A program made the position numbers and the translations under genes. The notes under the pieces are model-generated. The model did not search any database. It was not told the DNA's origin and saw nothing but the letters and a program-made list of their open reading frames with translations. 64,000 nt of DNA from Pseudomonas sp. UBA5706 (GTDB taxonomy: Bacteria; Pseudomonadota; Gammaproteobacteria; Pseudomonadales; Pseudomonadaceae). The stretch covers positions 17,048 through 81,047 of the forward strand of contig NZ_DIHC01000053.1 in assembly GCF_002419965.1 (NCBI RefSeq), read 5' to 3'. Shown here piece after piece: positions 1-9,713 of this stretch (its first letter is position 1; every line of letters begins with the position of its first letter).

Positions 1-78
1 CGCACACTTAACAACCCAGCCATCAGGCTTGATGCGACATTCGATCCGACCGTTTCTCAGGGAAAGCGCACTTCATGA
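1..78 (+). CDS. C-terminal end of an upstream gene (partial)
   Basis: An open frame enters from the left edge and stops with TGA at 76-78, overlapping the nth start by 4 bases (ATGA). Such an overlap is typical of translational coupling. Only 25 codons are visible, ending in GKRTS, too few to name the protein. In pseudomonads nth commonly follows the rnf/rsx electron-transport operon, so this may be the end of its last gene; that is inference from gene order only. Confidence 0.45.
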   Translation, partial: RTLNNPAIRLDATFDPTVSQGKRTS

Positions 79-713
79 ATGCAGCCAAACGTCTGGAAAT
101 CTTTCGCCGTCTTCACGAAGACAATCCCGACCCCAAAACCGAACTGGCGTACACCAGTCCTTTCGAACTGCTGATCGCTGTGATCCTCTCAGCCCAGGCT
201 ACCGATGTCAGCGTCAACAAAGCGACAGCGCGGCTATACCCGGTGGCCAATACGCCCCAGGCCATCTACGCATTGGGTGTAGAAGGGCTCTCGCAATACA
301 TCCGAACCATCGGCCTGTACAACAGCAAGGCCAAAAACGTGATCGAAACCTGCCGTATGTTGATTGAGCTGCATGGCGGCGAGGTGCCGCAGACTCGTGA
401 GGCCCTCGAAGCCCTGCCAGGCGTAGGTCGCAAAACCGCGAATGTCGTGCTCAACACCGCTTTTCGGCAACTGGCGATGGCGGTGGACACGCATATTTTC
501 CGCGTCAGTAACCGAACGGGTATCGCTCCCGGCAAGAACGTGGTTGAAGTTGAAAACAAGCTTATGAAGTTTGTGCCCAAGGATTATCTGCTCGATGCCC
601 ACCACTGGCTAATCCTTCACGGCCGCTACGTATGCGTGGCGCGCAAACCTCGGTGCGGCAGTTGCAGGATCGAAGACCTGTGTGAATATCGGGACAAAAC
701 TTCAGACGATTGA
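75..713 (+). CDS. nth: Endonuclease III (DNA glycosylase/AP lyase)
   Basis: Base-excision repair enzyme that removes oxidised pyrimidines and nicks the abasic site. The 212 residues match the usual family length. A helix-hairpin-helix with the catalytic lysine (LPGVGRKTANVV, about residues 115-126) is followed by the catalytic aspartate in VDTHIFRVSNR. The C-terminus carries the C-x6-C-x2-C-x5-C iron-sulfur cluster ligands (CVARKPRCGSCRIEDLC). It starts inside the stop of the preceding frame and is probably the last gene of a larger operon. Identification is secure. Confidence 0.97.
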   Translation: MNAAKRLEIFRRLHEDNPDPKTELAYTSPFELLIAVILSAQATDVSVNKATARLYPVANTPQAIYALGVEGLSQYIRTIGLYNSKAKNVIETCRMLIELHGGEVPQTREALEALPGVGRKTANVVLNTAFRQLAMAVDTHIFRVSNRTGIAPGKNVVEVENKLMKFVPKDYLLDAHHWLILHGRYVCVARKPRCGSCRIEDLCEYRDKTSDD

Positions 714-818
714 GCGATAGGCCGTAGCGAGATCGATCGATTGAAAAAAACTTTTTTACCCCGTCCAGGTTTGTCGCTATAAGGTGCGCCGAGGGTAGCC
801 CAAGCTGGAGTCAAGGTA

Positions 819-1001
819 ATGAGCACTGACAAAGAGCAATTGGACGTAGATGACGACTTCGTCTCTGGAGACTCCGACGAAGCCGCGCAAGTGACCGTGG
901 AAACTGCGAAGAGCAATCTCAGCAAGCGTCGCACCATCGACAACCTGCTGGAAGAGCGTCGTCTGCAAAAGCAGTTGGCAGACTACGACTTCGACCTCTG
1001 A
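819..1001 (+). CDS. Small acidic protein, PA3496 family
   Basis: A 60-residue soluble protein with a very acidic N-terminal third (DVDDDFVSGDSDE) and a basic, helical second half (SKRRTIDNLLEERRLQKQL). It resembles the short conserved Pseudomonas family typified by PA3496, annotated in places as a putative envelope-integrity protein; the molecular role is unknown to me. It has no signal peptide or membrane segment. It lies about 105 bases after nth with its own TATAAG-like -10 sequence, and a GC-rich hairpin follows it at 1016-1036. Confidence 0.75.
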   Translation: MSTDKEQLDVDDDFVSGDSDEAAQVTVETAKSNLSKRRTIDNLLEERRLQKQLADYDFDL

Positions 1002-1015
1002 TCCGCTCCGTCAAA

Positions 1016-1036
1016 GCCTCTCTTTACTTGAGAGGC
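1016..1036 (+). terminator. Hairpin after the PA3496-like gene
   Basis: Perfect 7-base stem GCCTCTC/GAGAGGC with a 7-base loop, lying between the small acidic gene and the convergent response regulator. There is no strong T-run, so termination is likely but not certain. It could serve both directions. Confidence 0.5.
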
Positions 1037-1119
1037 CTTAGCCTGTCGGCATGAATTCGAGTGAAACGACCTGCACTATTTCTAACAATGTGGATCTGCA
1101 TTGGCGCATGCAGCTGCTT

Positions 1120-1746
1120 TCAAACCAATCCGTTACGTTGCGCAAGTTCTATGAGATCCACCAGCGAGTGAGCATTAAGCTTCAGCAGCAGGCGCGTTTT
1201 GTAGGTGCTTACCGTTTTATTGCTGAGAAACATTCCATCGGCAATTTCCTTGTTGGTCTTGCCCCGCGCCAGTTGCTGCAGCACCATCATCTCGCGTCCC
1301 GACAACCGGTCAACCATTTCCGCTTCACTGGCGTTGCCCAGGCTTGAACGGACGGTATGCAGCGCCTGATTGGGAAAATAGCTGTAGCCCGACAACACCG
1401 CCTTGATGGCACTCAACAGCTCTGTGAGGTCCTGCTGCTTGCAGACATAACCTGCTGCACCGGCCTGCATGCAGCGCATCGAAAAATGCCCCGGCGCCTG
1501 GGATGTCAGGATCAGCACTTTGAACGGGAGCGTCATCGCCGTTAGCCGCGCAATGACCTCCAGACCGTCCAGCTTGGGAATGCCGATGTCCAGGATGACT
1601 ATATCCGGCAGGTGCTCGCGGGCCAGTTGCAGCGCATCCACCCCGTTATCCGTTTCCGCAATGACCTCGTAACCGTGCCGCTCCATCAGCATGCGTACGG
1701 CGAGCCGAATGACAGGGTGATCATCCACGATCAACACTTTATTCAT
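1120..1746 (-). CDS. BvgA/EvgA-type response regulator, LuxR-like output
   Basis: A 208-residue two-component regulator. The receiver domain occupies about residues 1-120, with the acidic pair D8-D9, phospho-acceptor D53 (LDIGIPKLDG) and K103-type lysine (VCKQQ). The C-terminal LuxR/FixJ helix-turn-helix includes GKTNKEIADGMFLSNKTVSTYKTR. From memory, resemblance to Bordetella BvgA runs along the whole length (GIPKLDGLEVIARL, AAGYVCK, MFLSNKTVSTYKTRLL). BvgA is driven by a hybrid kinase, but no sensor kinase is adjacent here, so this is an orphan. It is transcribed away from the AT-rich gap at 1747-2920. Confidence 0.88.
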   Translation of the reverse strand: MNKVLIVDDHPVIRLAVRMLMERHGYEVIAETDNGVDALQLAREHLPDIVILDIGIPKLDGLEVIARLTAMTLPFKVLILTSQAPGHFSMRCMQAGAAGYVCKQQDLTELLSAIKAVLSGYSYFPNQALHTVRSSLGNASEAEMVDRLSGREMMVLQQLARGKTNKEIADGMFLSNKTVSTYKTRLLLKLNAHSLVDLIELAQRNGLV

Positions 1747-2920
1747 GTGCAGTCCATTCTTTAGCTGTTCGAATTTTCAGAGCCCGCACAATAGCTTAGT
1801 CGTTTAGTGCTTTGCATGGCGCTCCTCCCCGCGGAATAGCAGGCAGAGACCTTTCCCACTCAAGCAACAGAAAGATCCTACAAAACCTGCCTTATCCACC
1901 TTCACTTTCAGGCGTGTCATTCACTTTCGGGGCAACGAAGATCTGGCTCGCCTGTCGAAAATGAGGATTTACCCTCCTTGAAGTTTCTGAAATCAATCAT
2001 TACATCCTGATCTTGCGTCCAACGTTAAATACCTCGCCGGTTCGCTCCTAGCGCCACTCACTGAGCCAACGCCAGCCTGTTGGTACGCCTGAGTTTTGCT
2101 GGACGGGCGCTCACGGTCTTCGAATACACTGGATAACCATCCGTTAACCCGATCTTTCAGCATCACGATAATAATGAGGCGTCGTCCTACATGAAGATGT
2201 CACCCTCAGAATAAGCCGATCTGTCAGACATGCCATACAACATCAATCATAAAATATTGCAAATCACAACCCGCCCATCAAAAGGCAAAGGCGTCGTTGA
2301 AAAATACGCATTCAAAAAAAATATTTTCCATATATATATATTTCGAGAATTATCTTACAAGACAATCGGACCTTTCTGAATCTCTGGGGCCTAGCGCTGG
2401 CTATCTGGCCCACGATAAGCCGCACAGATGCACTGCTCTGCGCACCTGACGAAAATGCAACTATCAAAAGACAAAATAAAAATACGCTTTTTATTAATAC
2501 AATAAGTCAAAGCTCTTCCGACTTTCAGGTAATACCATCTTGACCTGCAAATCCAGCAAACTTCCTGTAAAGCAGAAAAATACTACATCACTAACAGACC
2601 ATAAGCGCACCCATGTAAGACCTGAAAAAAACAACAACAGCAAATTCACAAAATCTGAATTTTCACTTGCCAAACCTATTTTCAATCGTTACTTTTTTCT
2701 TCAACCAGCCACTCAATTGTGGCAACTATGAATCCCATACAACGTCTTCAATTAACTAATTGATACTTGTCACAATCGCTGTATCAATAGTGCCTGGACT
2801 TCCAGCACGTAGTCGGACTCGGCTGAAATGAACATATCTTTTCTGACGCACAAAGTTATGCGAACAAGGACGTCGCCCTCGGGCGGGTCATGTATATCAA
2901 CACGTTCAAAGGAATTAGCC
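1747..2920. other. AT-rich non-coding stretch
   Basis: About 1.17 kb without a convincing gene. It is much more AT-rich than its surroundings, with a TATATATATA run near 2331-2341 and several A/T tracts at 2290-2340 and 2460-2700. Short open frames here have no ribosome binding site or recognisable content. It must hold the promoters of the response regulator (minus) and of the 2921 gene (plus), including an inverted repeat at 2760-2787. Base composition suggests acquired DNA or a long regulatory region. Confidence 0.6.
2760..2787 (+). promoter_or_regulatory. Inverted repeat upstream of the 2921 gene
   Basis: TTGATAC and GTATCAA face each other across 14 bases, with a nested TTGT-CA-CAA in the left part of the spacer. 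The site lies about 135 bases before the start of the HTH-like gene and could be an operator, possibly for that protein itself. Confidence 0.4.
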
Positions 2921-3472
2921 ATGACTAAAAAAGCAGGAGTCTCAGCAACCGATCATCCTCCCCTTCATTTAGCCGAAGCCATTGAGGAATATGTTGCGCA
3001 GGGCGGGGTTATCAACATCGTACCGGAGGGAGAGACGGGCGACAGCAGCCTGGAAGCGCAGGGAAAACCGCTGGACAGTGATGCAGACGCCTTGATGCAC
3101 GCGAAACTCGAGCAGCTTAAGGGCCTGGTAGCCAAGGGCGCAGGCGTGTCAGCCCTTCAGTACTCGTTGCGAATGAACCGCAAGGAAATTAAACGTCTGG
3201 CAAACGAAAACGGACTGAAAATTCTCTACAGCCGACCGGTGAGAGGATCGCGACTACCGCGCGGTCGTGACACGCCCATGATCGATGACACCGTAGCCGG
3301 GCATGCCATGCATTATTCAAGTCTCGGTTATACAGTGGCCGAAATCGCTCAGCTGTTGGATTTGAGTGTGCGAGAGGTCTGGAACATCGGTAAGGCATAC
3401 CGCTTTGAGTTCAAGAACGAACCTATGGTCGACTCTTCTACTTATCCGTTTACCGACGGGCCGGGTACATAA
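2921..3472 (+). CDS. Unrecognised protein with two HTH-like segments
   Basis: I do not recognise this 183-residue protein. The start ATG at 2921 is preceded by AAAGGA 7-8 bases upstream; the frame opens further upstream but without a better site. The N-terminal part is acidic and probably flexible. Two segments look like helix-turn-helices: KGAGVSALQYSLRMNRKEIK in the middle and YTVAEIAQLLDLSVREVWNI near the C-terminus. A DNA-binding or regulatory role is therefore plausible but unproven. It stands alone beside a long AT-rich gap, which suggests an accessory gene. Confidence 0.7.
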   Translation: MTKKAGVSATDHPPLHLAEAIEEYVAQGGVINIVPEGETGDSSLEAQGKPLDSDADALMHAKLEQLKGLVAKGAGVSALQYSLRMNRKEIKRLANENGLKILYSRPVRGSRLPRGRDTPMIDDTVAGHAMHYSSLGYTVAEIAQLLDLSVREVWNIGKAYRFEFKNEPMVDSSTYPFTDGPGT

Positions 3473-3621
3473 ACATAGACCGGTCAACGCCTTGCGAAGC
3501 TAGCCATACCCAACGGTAGAACCGAGAGGAACCCTCTGCGAATGCAAAGAACCGTAGGATAAAGGCACTCACTCTGTATGGCTTCGAGCCCATCTGACTC
3601 AGAAGCGGAGAGTATAAGCAT

Positions 3622-3649
3622 TGGTGCAGCCCCCGACGGGACTGCACCA
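3622..3649 (-). terminator. Hairpin downstream of argG
   Basis: An 8-base perfect stem (TGGTGCAG/CTGCACCA) with C/G-rich bases closing the inner loop, about 35 bases past the argG stop. It lacks a clear U-tract on the argG strand, so it may protect the mRNA end rather than terminate by itself. Confidence 0.45.
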
Positions 3650-3683
3650 GAGCGCATCTGCGCTTTGGGGTGTCTTACTGCGT

Positions 3684-4901
<1,218 letters not shown>

Positions 4902-4972
4902 GCCATCACTCCAACGCGTTGTACGGAAAACCGCCGATTCTACCGTTCAACCACGTGAATTTACAGTGTCGC

Positions 4973-5006
4973 GACAGCTTCTGACGACGAAGCGACAGAA
5001 GCTGTC
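4973..5006 (-). terminator. Hairpin between motY and argG
   Basis: A perfect 11-base stem (GACAGCTTCTG/CAGAAGCTGTC) with a 12-base loop, 25-60 bases after the motY stop and upstream of argG. There is no long U-run. It probably ends or stabilises the motY transcript. Confidence 0.55.
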
Positions 5007-5030
5007 AAACATACGACCATTAAAGACTTT

Positions 5031-6026
5031 TCAGGAGGCCTTGGTCGCGGTCGCTGCAGCCGGTGCCGTGGGCACGGGCGCGGTGGCAGGTGCTGGAACC
5101 GGCGGGACTGGGGTTGGGGCTGGGGTGACAGCTGGAATTGGCGCCGCCGTGGGTGCTTCGGCTGGCCGTTGTTCGGCAACGCGGTCCAAATGGATATTCA
5201 CCCGGCGGTTGCGCGCACGATTGGCGTTATTGGTGTTCGGCACCAGCGGATACTGCTCGCCATGGAAGCGCACCGTAATCTGCTCCTCGGGCACGCCCTG
5301 GGCCTTGAGGTAATCCATGACGGCGAGCGCGCGCCGGCGCGACAGATCACGATTGGTCAGGCGATTGCCGCTGTTATCGGAATGCCCATCCAATTCCACA
5401 CGATTAACGCTAGGATCGGCCTTCATGTAAGCCAGTACGGTATCGAGGCGACGACGGGCCTGTGCATCCAGATCGATGCCGCCGCCGGGAAAGCCGACGT
5501 CCGATTGGCGAACCTGCTCGAAATTCATGGGAAGCAGCTTGGCGGTGCACAGCTGAAAGTCGCCATACGCCTTGTTGAACTTGACCGGTAGCAAGCGCAC
5601 TTCCATTGCCCCACCGCCGTCGCGCAACGCATGACGAATCACCGGGCTACGGCCTTCCATCAACCCGGCAATCAGGCGCCCAGCCTGAGCCTGGCTGGTA
5701 TTGAAAGGAGTCTCGCCGTTGCCGACTCTCACAGCGCCCAGATTAAGGTCGCCCCTGCCTGGTTGCCACGGCGCTGCCGCTGCCAGCAGCGTCGCCGACC
5801 CCGAAGCGAGGCTGTAACCGCTGGCCTTTAATCGGAACGTCGCTTGCTCCCCTGCGCGACGCACGAATTCGCCCGCACCAAAATCCGTCACTGCCTGGCT
5901 AAGACGGCATTCGAACTGGTCGCCTTCTACCTTCCACTCGATGTTCTCCAGACGCGTCTGGAATGTGAGAGCCATGGCCGGCAGGCTGGCAAACACGCTG
6001 AGCAGGGCTAGATATCGCTGGCGCAC
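5031..6026 (-). CDS. motY: Flagellar stator-associated protein MotY (OmpA_C domain)
   Basis: Periplasmic protein of the flagellar T-ring that anchors stator units around the motor. I choose GTG at 6026 because GGAG lies 6 bases upstream and it yields a clean signal peptide (RYLALLSVFASLPAMA); the upstream in-frame TTG has no such support. Mature N-terminal region about residues 18-170, then an OmpA/Pal-type peptidoglycan-binding domain containing VELDGHSDNSGNRLTNRDLS and NRARNRRVNI. The last 45 or so residues are a Pro/Ala-rich tail. Position beside pyrC-rnt matches motY in other pseudomonads. Product about 331 residues. Confidence 0.88.
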   Translation of the reverse strand: MRQRYLALLSVFASLPAMALTFQTRLENIEWKVEGDQFECRLSQAVTDFGAGEFVRRAGEQATFRLKASGYSLASGSATLLAAAAPWQPGRGDLNLGAVRVGNGETPFNTSQAQAGRLIAGLMEGRSPVIRHALRDGGGAMEVRLLPVKFNKAYGDFQLCTAKLLPMNFEQVRQSDVGFPGGGIDLDAQARRRLDTVLAYMKADPSVNRVELDGHSDNSGNRLTNRDLSRRRALAVMDYLKAQGVPEEQITVRFHGEQYPLVPNTNNANRARNRRVNIHLDRVAEQRPAEAPTAAPIPAVTPAPTPVPPVPAPATAPVPTAPAAATATKAS

Positions 6027-6174
6027 GGGAGGCTCCACAAAAAAGTCATCGCATAACAAATTTATTGCTTACACGTGTCTATCGGTTCCTTGCTGTAAAA
6101 CTTGATACCGAGTGCCTGGATGAGTGTTTTCCGGTAGCATTCGCAACGAGTTTGCCCGCCTGGAAATCCCCCCA

Positions 6175-7221
6175 ATGTCCAACCGCCTGACCCTCTTGCG
6201 CCCCGACGACTGGCATATCCATCTTCGTGATGGTGCAGTTTTGCCCCATACCGTCGCTGATGTTGCGCGCACCTTCGGCCGCGCCATCATCATGCCCAAC
6301 CTCGTGCCGCCGGTACGCAACGCCGACCAAGCCGATGCCTATCGTCAGCGCATTCTCGCCGCCCGCCCACAAGGCAGCCGCTTCGAGCCGTTGATGGTGC
6401 TGTACCTCACCGACCTGACCCAGCCAGAAGAAATTCGCGCTGCCAAAGCCAGCGGCTTCGTGTACGCCGCCAAGCTGTACCCCGCCGGCGCCACGACGAA
6501 CTCCGACTCAGGCGTGACCAGTGTCGATAAGATCTTTGCGGTGCTTGAAGCGATGGCCGAGGTCGGCATGCCGCTATTGATCCACGGCGAAGTGACGCGC
6601 GGTGACATCGACGTGTTCGACCGCGAAAAAATCTTTATTGATGAACACATGCGCCGCGTGGTCGAGCGGTTCCCGACACTTAAAGTGGTGTTCGAACACA
6701 TCACCACCGCCGATGCCGTGCAGTTCGTCAGCGAGGCGTCGGCCAACGTCGGAGCGACCATCACCGCGCATCATTTGTTGTACAACCGCAATCACATGCT
6801 GGTTGGCGGTATCCGTCCGCACTTTTATTGTCTGCCGATTCTCAAGCGCAACACCCACCAGGTCGCGCTCCTCGACGCCGCGACCAGCGGCAGCAACAAG
6901 TTCTTCCTGGGCACCGACTCGGCGCCTCACGCGCAGCACGCCAAGGAAGCCGCGTGCGGTTGTGCAGGCTGCTACACCGCCTTCGCTGCAATCGAGTTGT
7001 ACGCCGAGGCGTTCGAGCAGCGTGACGCGCTGGACAAACTGGAAGGTTTCGCCAGTCTCCACGGCCCGGCGTTCTACGGCTTGCCGCCCAACACCGATAC
7101 CATCACCCTGGTTCTTGACGAATGGACCGCCCCTGCCAGCCTGCCCTTTGGCGAGCTGTCCGTAATCCCGCTGCGCGCCGGTGAGAAACTGCGCTGGCGC
7201 CTGCTGGAGGAACACGCGTGA
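6175..7221 (+). CDS. pyrC: Dihydroorotase
   Basis: Zinc amidohydrolase that closes carbamoyl-aspartate to dihydroorotate in pyrimidine synthesis. At 348 residues it belongs to the compact class. Metal ligands are visible in DWHIHLRDG near the N-terminus, the carbamylated lysine in YAAKLYPAG, and the later HGE, EHITT and GTDSAPH motifs. The ATG at 6175 gives the family-typical start MSNRLTLLRPDDWH; the reading frame runs further upstream without need. It overlaps rnt by 4 bases, indicating coupling. Confidence 0.97.
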   Translation: MSNRLTLLRPDDWHIHLRDGAVLPHTVADVARTFGRAIIMPNLVPPVRNADQADAYRQRILAARPQGSRFEPLMVLYLTDLTQPEEIRAAKASGFVYAAKLYPAGATTNSDSGVTSVDKIFAVLEAMAEVGMPLLIHGEVTRGDIDVFDREKIFIDEHMRRVVERFPTLKVVFEHITTADAVQFVSEASANVGATITAHHLLYNRNHMLVGGIRPHFYCLPILKRNTHQVALLDAATSGSNKFFLGTDSAPHAQHAKEAACGCAGCYTAFAAIELYAEAFEQRDALDKLEGFASLHGPAFYGLPPNTDTITLVLDEWTAPASLPFGELSVIPLRAGEKLRWRLLEEHA

Positions 7222-7895
7222 GTGAAGACCATTACGACGACGAACAGGAAAACGCTGGTGGCGGTACAGGCTCCAGGCACCCTATGGCGGCACGCTTTCG
7301 TGGCTACCTGCCCGTCGTTGTCGACGTTGAAACCGGTGGTTTCAACTCAGCCACCGATGCGTTGCTGGAGATTGCCGCGACCACCATCGGCATGGACGAA
7401 AAAGGCTTCGTGTTCCCCGAACACACTTACTTCTTCCGTGTCGAGCCATTCGAAGGCGCCAACATCGAAGCGGCGGCACTGGAGTTCACCGGCATCAAGC
7501 TTGATCACCCGTTGCGCATGGCGGTGAGTGAAGAGACCGCGCTGACCGATATTTTCCGCGGCGTACGCAAGGCACTGAAGGCCAACGGTTGCAAGCGGGC
7601 GATCCTGGTCGGGCATAACGCCAGTTTCGACCTCGGCTTCCTTAACGCTGCCGTGGCGCGGTTGGACATGAAGCGTAACCCGTTTCACCCTTTTTCCAGT
7701 TTCGATACGGCTACCCTTGCCGGCCTGGCTTACGGTCAAACCGTGCTGGCCAAGGCCTGCCAGTCAGCGGACATCGATTTCGATGGCCGTGAAGCCCACT
7801 CGGCTCGCTACGATACCGAGAAGACAGCGGAGCTGTTCTGCGGGATCGTCAATCGCTGGAAAGAAATGGGCGGCTGGCACGACTTCGACGATTGA
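7218..7895 (+). CDS. rnt: Ribonuclease T
   Basis: 3'-5' exoribonuclease that trims tRNA CCA ends and matures stable RNAs. DEDDh signature: VDVETGGFN (first D/E pair), GHNASFDLGFL, and the last HxxxxD in HSARYDTEKTAEL. 225 residues is normal. Translation begins at GTG 7218, sharing GTGA with the pyrC stop. A short GC hairpin with TTTTG follows at 7917-7938. Confidence 0.97.
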   Translation: MSEDHYDDEQENAGGGTGSRHPMAARFRGYLPVVVDVETGGFNSATDALLEIAATTIGMDEKGFVFPEHTYFFRVEPFEGANIEAAALEFTGIKLDHPLRMAVSEETALTDIFRGVRKALKANGCKRAILVGHNASFDLGFLNAAVARLDMKRNPFHPFSSFDTATLAGLAYGQTVLAKACQSADIDFDGREAHSARYDTEKTAELFCGIVNRWKEMGGWHDFDD

Positions 7896-7910
7896 GGTAG
7901 CTCAGCTTCT

Positions 7911-7940
7911 GCAAGCACCGGTCCTTGTGGCCGGTTTTGT
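7911..7940 (+). terminator. Probable terminator of pyrC-rnt
   Basis: ACCGG...CCGGT stem followed by TTTTGTT, about 20 bases after the rnt stop codon. Confidence 0.55.
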
Positions 7941-8105
7941 TATTCCGCATTTTTGATAGCGCCCCATCCCTTGCCCACTCGCCTGTCGGCCGGCACGTCC
8001 CGGATTTCATCGTTGATGAACCCGACTTTACGCACCATGCGCCTTGCGCAACTCGCTTGTCTTCTGACCGCTCATCGGCCTTCAGCTGATGTCCAGGAAG
8101 TAGTT

Positions 8106-8134
8106 TTGACAAGCATTCTCATTAACATTAGTAT
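8106..8134 (+). promoter_or_regulatory. bfd promoter with Fur-like box in the spacer
   Basis: A consensus -35 TTGACA (8106-8111), 17-base spacer and TAGTAT -10 (8129-8134), about 40 bases before the bfd start. The spacer reads on the other strand AATGAGAATGC, close to half of the Fur consensus, so iron repression is likely. bfd is known to be iron-repressed in Pseudomonas. Confidence 0.65.
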
Positions 8135-8174
8135 CCGTCGCACATCAGCAAATAACTCAGCGACGGTCATTTAT

Positions 8175-8393
8175 ATGTATGTCTGCCTTTGCCAAGGTGT
8201 TACCGACGGACAGATCCGCGAAGCCATCATGGAAGGATGCTGCAGCTATCGTGAAGTGCGCGAGACCCTGGGTGTCGCCAGTAAATGTGGAAAGTGTGCC
8301 TGCCTGGCAAAGGAAGTGGTACGCGAGACCCTGACCGAACTGCAAACATCGCAGGCCGCTCTGGCTTATCCCGCAGAATTTTCTGCCGCCTGA
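8175..8393 (+). CDS. bfd: Bacterioferritin-associated ferredoxin
   Basis: Small [2Fe-2S] protein that docks on bacterioferritin and reduces its stored ferric iron for release. 72 residues, with the four cluster cysteines in CLC (residues 4 and 6) and CGKCAC further on, the spacing expected of Bfd. Start ATG 8175 gives the standard MYVCLCQGVTD. It has its own promoter with a Fur-like box and a good terminator, separate from bfr just downstream. It supplies iron when stores must be mobilised. Confidence 0.96.
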   Translation: MYVCLCQGVTDGQIREAIMEGCCSYREVRETLGVASKCGKCACLAKEVVRETLTELQTSQAALAYPAEFSAA

Positions 8394-8410
8394 CTCATCT
8401 TATTTCAAGG

Positions 8411-8437
8411 AACCGGACCCAGTGTCCGGTTTTTTTA
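8411..8437 (+). terminator. Rho-independent terminator of bfd
   Basis: ACCGGAC/GTCCGGT stem with a 5-base loop followed directly by a run of seven T. Confidence 0.9.
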
Positions 8438-8594
8438 TGCCTGTAATTCAAGCGCTTAGCGATAAGATGCGGAACACAAACATTCTTATTCCTATTTATT
8501 TTCACTTATTATTCAATAACTTAGGTTTGACAGGTGTTTATTGGAAGCTCAGACTTGCGGCCTATATACAAACACCTTCGACAGGACCTCGATC

Positions 8595-9071
8595 ATGAAA
8601 GGCGACATTACAGTCATCCAGCATCTCAATAAGATCCTCGGAAACGAGCTGGTCGCGATCAATCAATATTTTCTGCATGCACGCATGTATGAGGATTGGG
8701 GGCTGAACAAGCTAGGCAAGCACGAGTACCACGAATCCATCGACGAGATGAAACACGCTGACAAGTTGATCAAGCGCATCCTGTTTCTGGAAGGCCTGCC
8801 AAACCTGCAGGACCTGGGCAAGATCCTGATCGGCGAGCACACCAAGGAAATGCTGGAGTGTGACTTGAGAATCGAGCGCAAAGGTCATGGGGATTTGAAA
8901 GCCGCGATCGCTCACTGCGAGACCGTTGGTGATTTCGGTAGCCGCGAGATGCTGGAAGACATTCTCGAGTCCGAGGAGGAACACATTGACTGGCTGGAAA
9001 CGCAGCTGGGCCTGATCGACAAGGTCGGCATCGAGAACTACCTGCAATCGCAAATGGGTGAAGAAGACTGA
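8595..9071 (+). CDS. bfr: Bacterioferritin (heme-binding ferritin)
   Basis: Subunit of the 24-mer iron-storage cage. 158 residues. Ferroxidase ligands E18, E51, H54 and the later E94/E127/H130 positions are present, and M52 is the axial ligand of the shared heme (IDEMKHAD). ATG 8595 follows an AGGACC sequence; an in-frame upstream opening lacks a good site. The immediate neighbour bfd encodes its partner, the arrangement of the bfrB locus of P. aeruginosa. Terminated by a strong hairpin at 9086-9125. Confidence 0.96.
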   Translation: MKGDITVIQHLNKILGNELVAINQYFLHARMYEDWGLNKLGKHEYHESIDEMKHADKLIKRILFLEGLPNLQDLGKILIGEHTKEMLECDLRIERKGHGDLKAAIAHCETVGDFGSREMLEDILESEEEHIDWLETQLGLIDKVGIENYLQSQMGEED

Positions 9072-9085
9072 TACCAGTCTGCCCA

Positions 9086-9125
9086 AAAAGCCCTGCCCGG
9101 CGCTGAGTCGGGCGGGGCTTTTTGT
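9086..9125 (+). terminator. Terminator of bfr
   Basis: Long GC-rich stem AAAAAGCCCTGCCCG / CGGGCGGGGCTTTTT around a 9-base loop, with T-runs on both strands. Confidence 0.9.
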
Positions 9126-9215
9126 CACGGATATATACGCCCAAACAGCGCCACCCCGGCGAACGGATACCCTGAAAAACCCAGCGCCAACATTGTCCCT
9201 AAAAGCACAACCCAT

Positions 9216-9254
9216 AAAAAAGCCCCGAATCGTCGAAGAGATCGGGGCTTTTTC
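9216..9254 (-). terminator. Terminator of grxD
   Basis: AAAAAAGCCCCGA...TCGGGGCTTTTTT hairpin just after the glutaredoxin stop on the minus strand. It is symmetrical and may also block read-through from bfr. Confidence 0.9.
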
Positions 9255-9267
9255 GTCAACGGCCAGC

Positions 9268-9597
9268 TTAGGCAGTCGCGTTCTTCTCGACCGCATCCTT
9301 GACCAGCTTTTGCAGCGAGCCATCAGTATGCATCTCGACAATAATGTCGCTACCGCCCACCAGCTCACCAGCAACCCACAACTGCGGGAAGGTCGGCCAG
9401 TTTGCATACTTCGGCAGGTTCGCACGGATTTCGGGGTTTTGCAGAATATCGACGTACGCGAACTTTTCGCCACACGCCATCAATGCCTGGGACGCCTTGG
9501 CCGAGAAACCGCACTGCGGGGCATTTGGCGCGCCCTTCATGTAAAGCAGAACGGTGTTTTTGGCAATCTGGTCTTTGATCGTTTCGATGATATCCAT
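9268..9597 (-). CDS. grxD: Monothiol glutaredoxin Grx4/GrxD
   Basis: CGFS-type glutaredoxin that carries and transfers [2Fe-2S] clusters with BolA-family partners. 109 residues from ATG 9597 (MDIIETIKDQIAKN); the active motif CGFS is at residues 29-32 (PQCGFSAKA), followed by NWPTFPQLW and GGSDI for glutathione binding. The open frame continues to 9717 but the extension is not family-like. It sits convergent to bfr, an iron-metabolism cluster typical of pseudomonads. Confidence 0.96.
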   Translation of the reverse strand: MDIIETIKDQIAKNTVLLYMKGAPNAPQCGFSAKASQALMACGEKFAYVDILQNPEIRANLPKYANWPTFPQLWVAGELVGGSDIIVEMHTDGSLQKLVKDAVEKNATA

Positions 9598-9713
9598 GGA
9601 GCACCTCGGCTTAACTTTACGACTGTATGAGTCGACACGGTGGCGCATTCTAACCGATTCCCTAGCGTAACGCTCGGTCTTGGCTTTGATCGCCCCCATA
9701 AACAGGAGGATCG

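Noticed and set aside
2494..2685. 63-codon frame in the AT-rich gap
   Set aside because: No ribosome binding site and a low-complexity hydrophobic sequence explained by A/T tracts.
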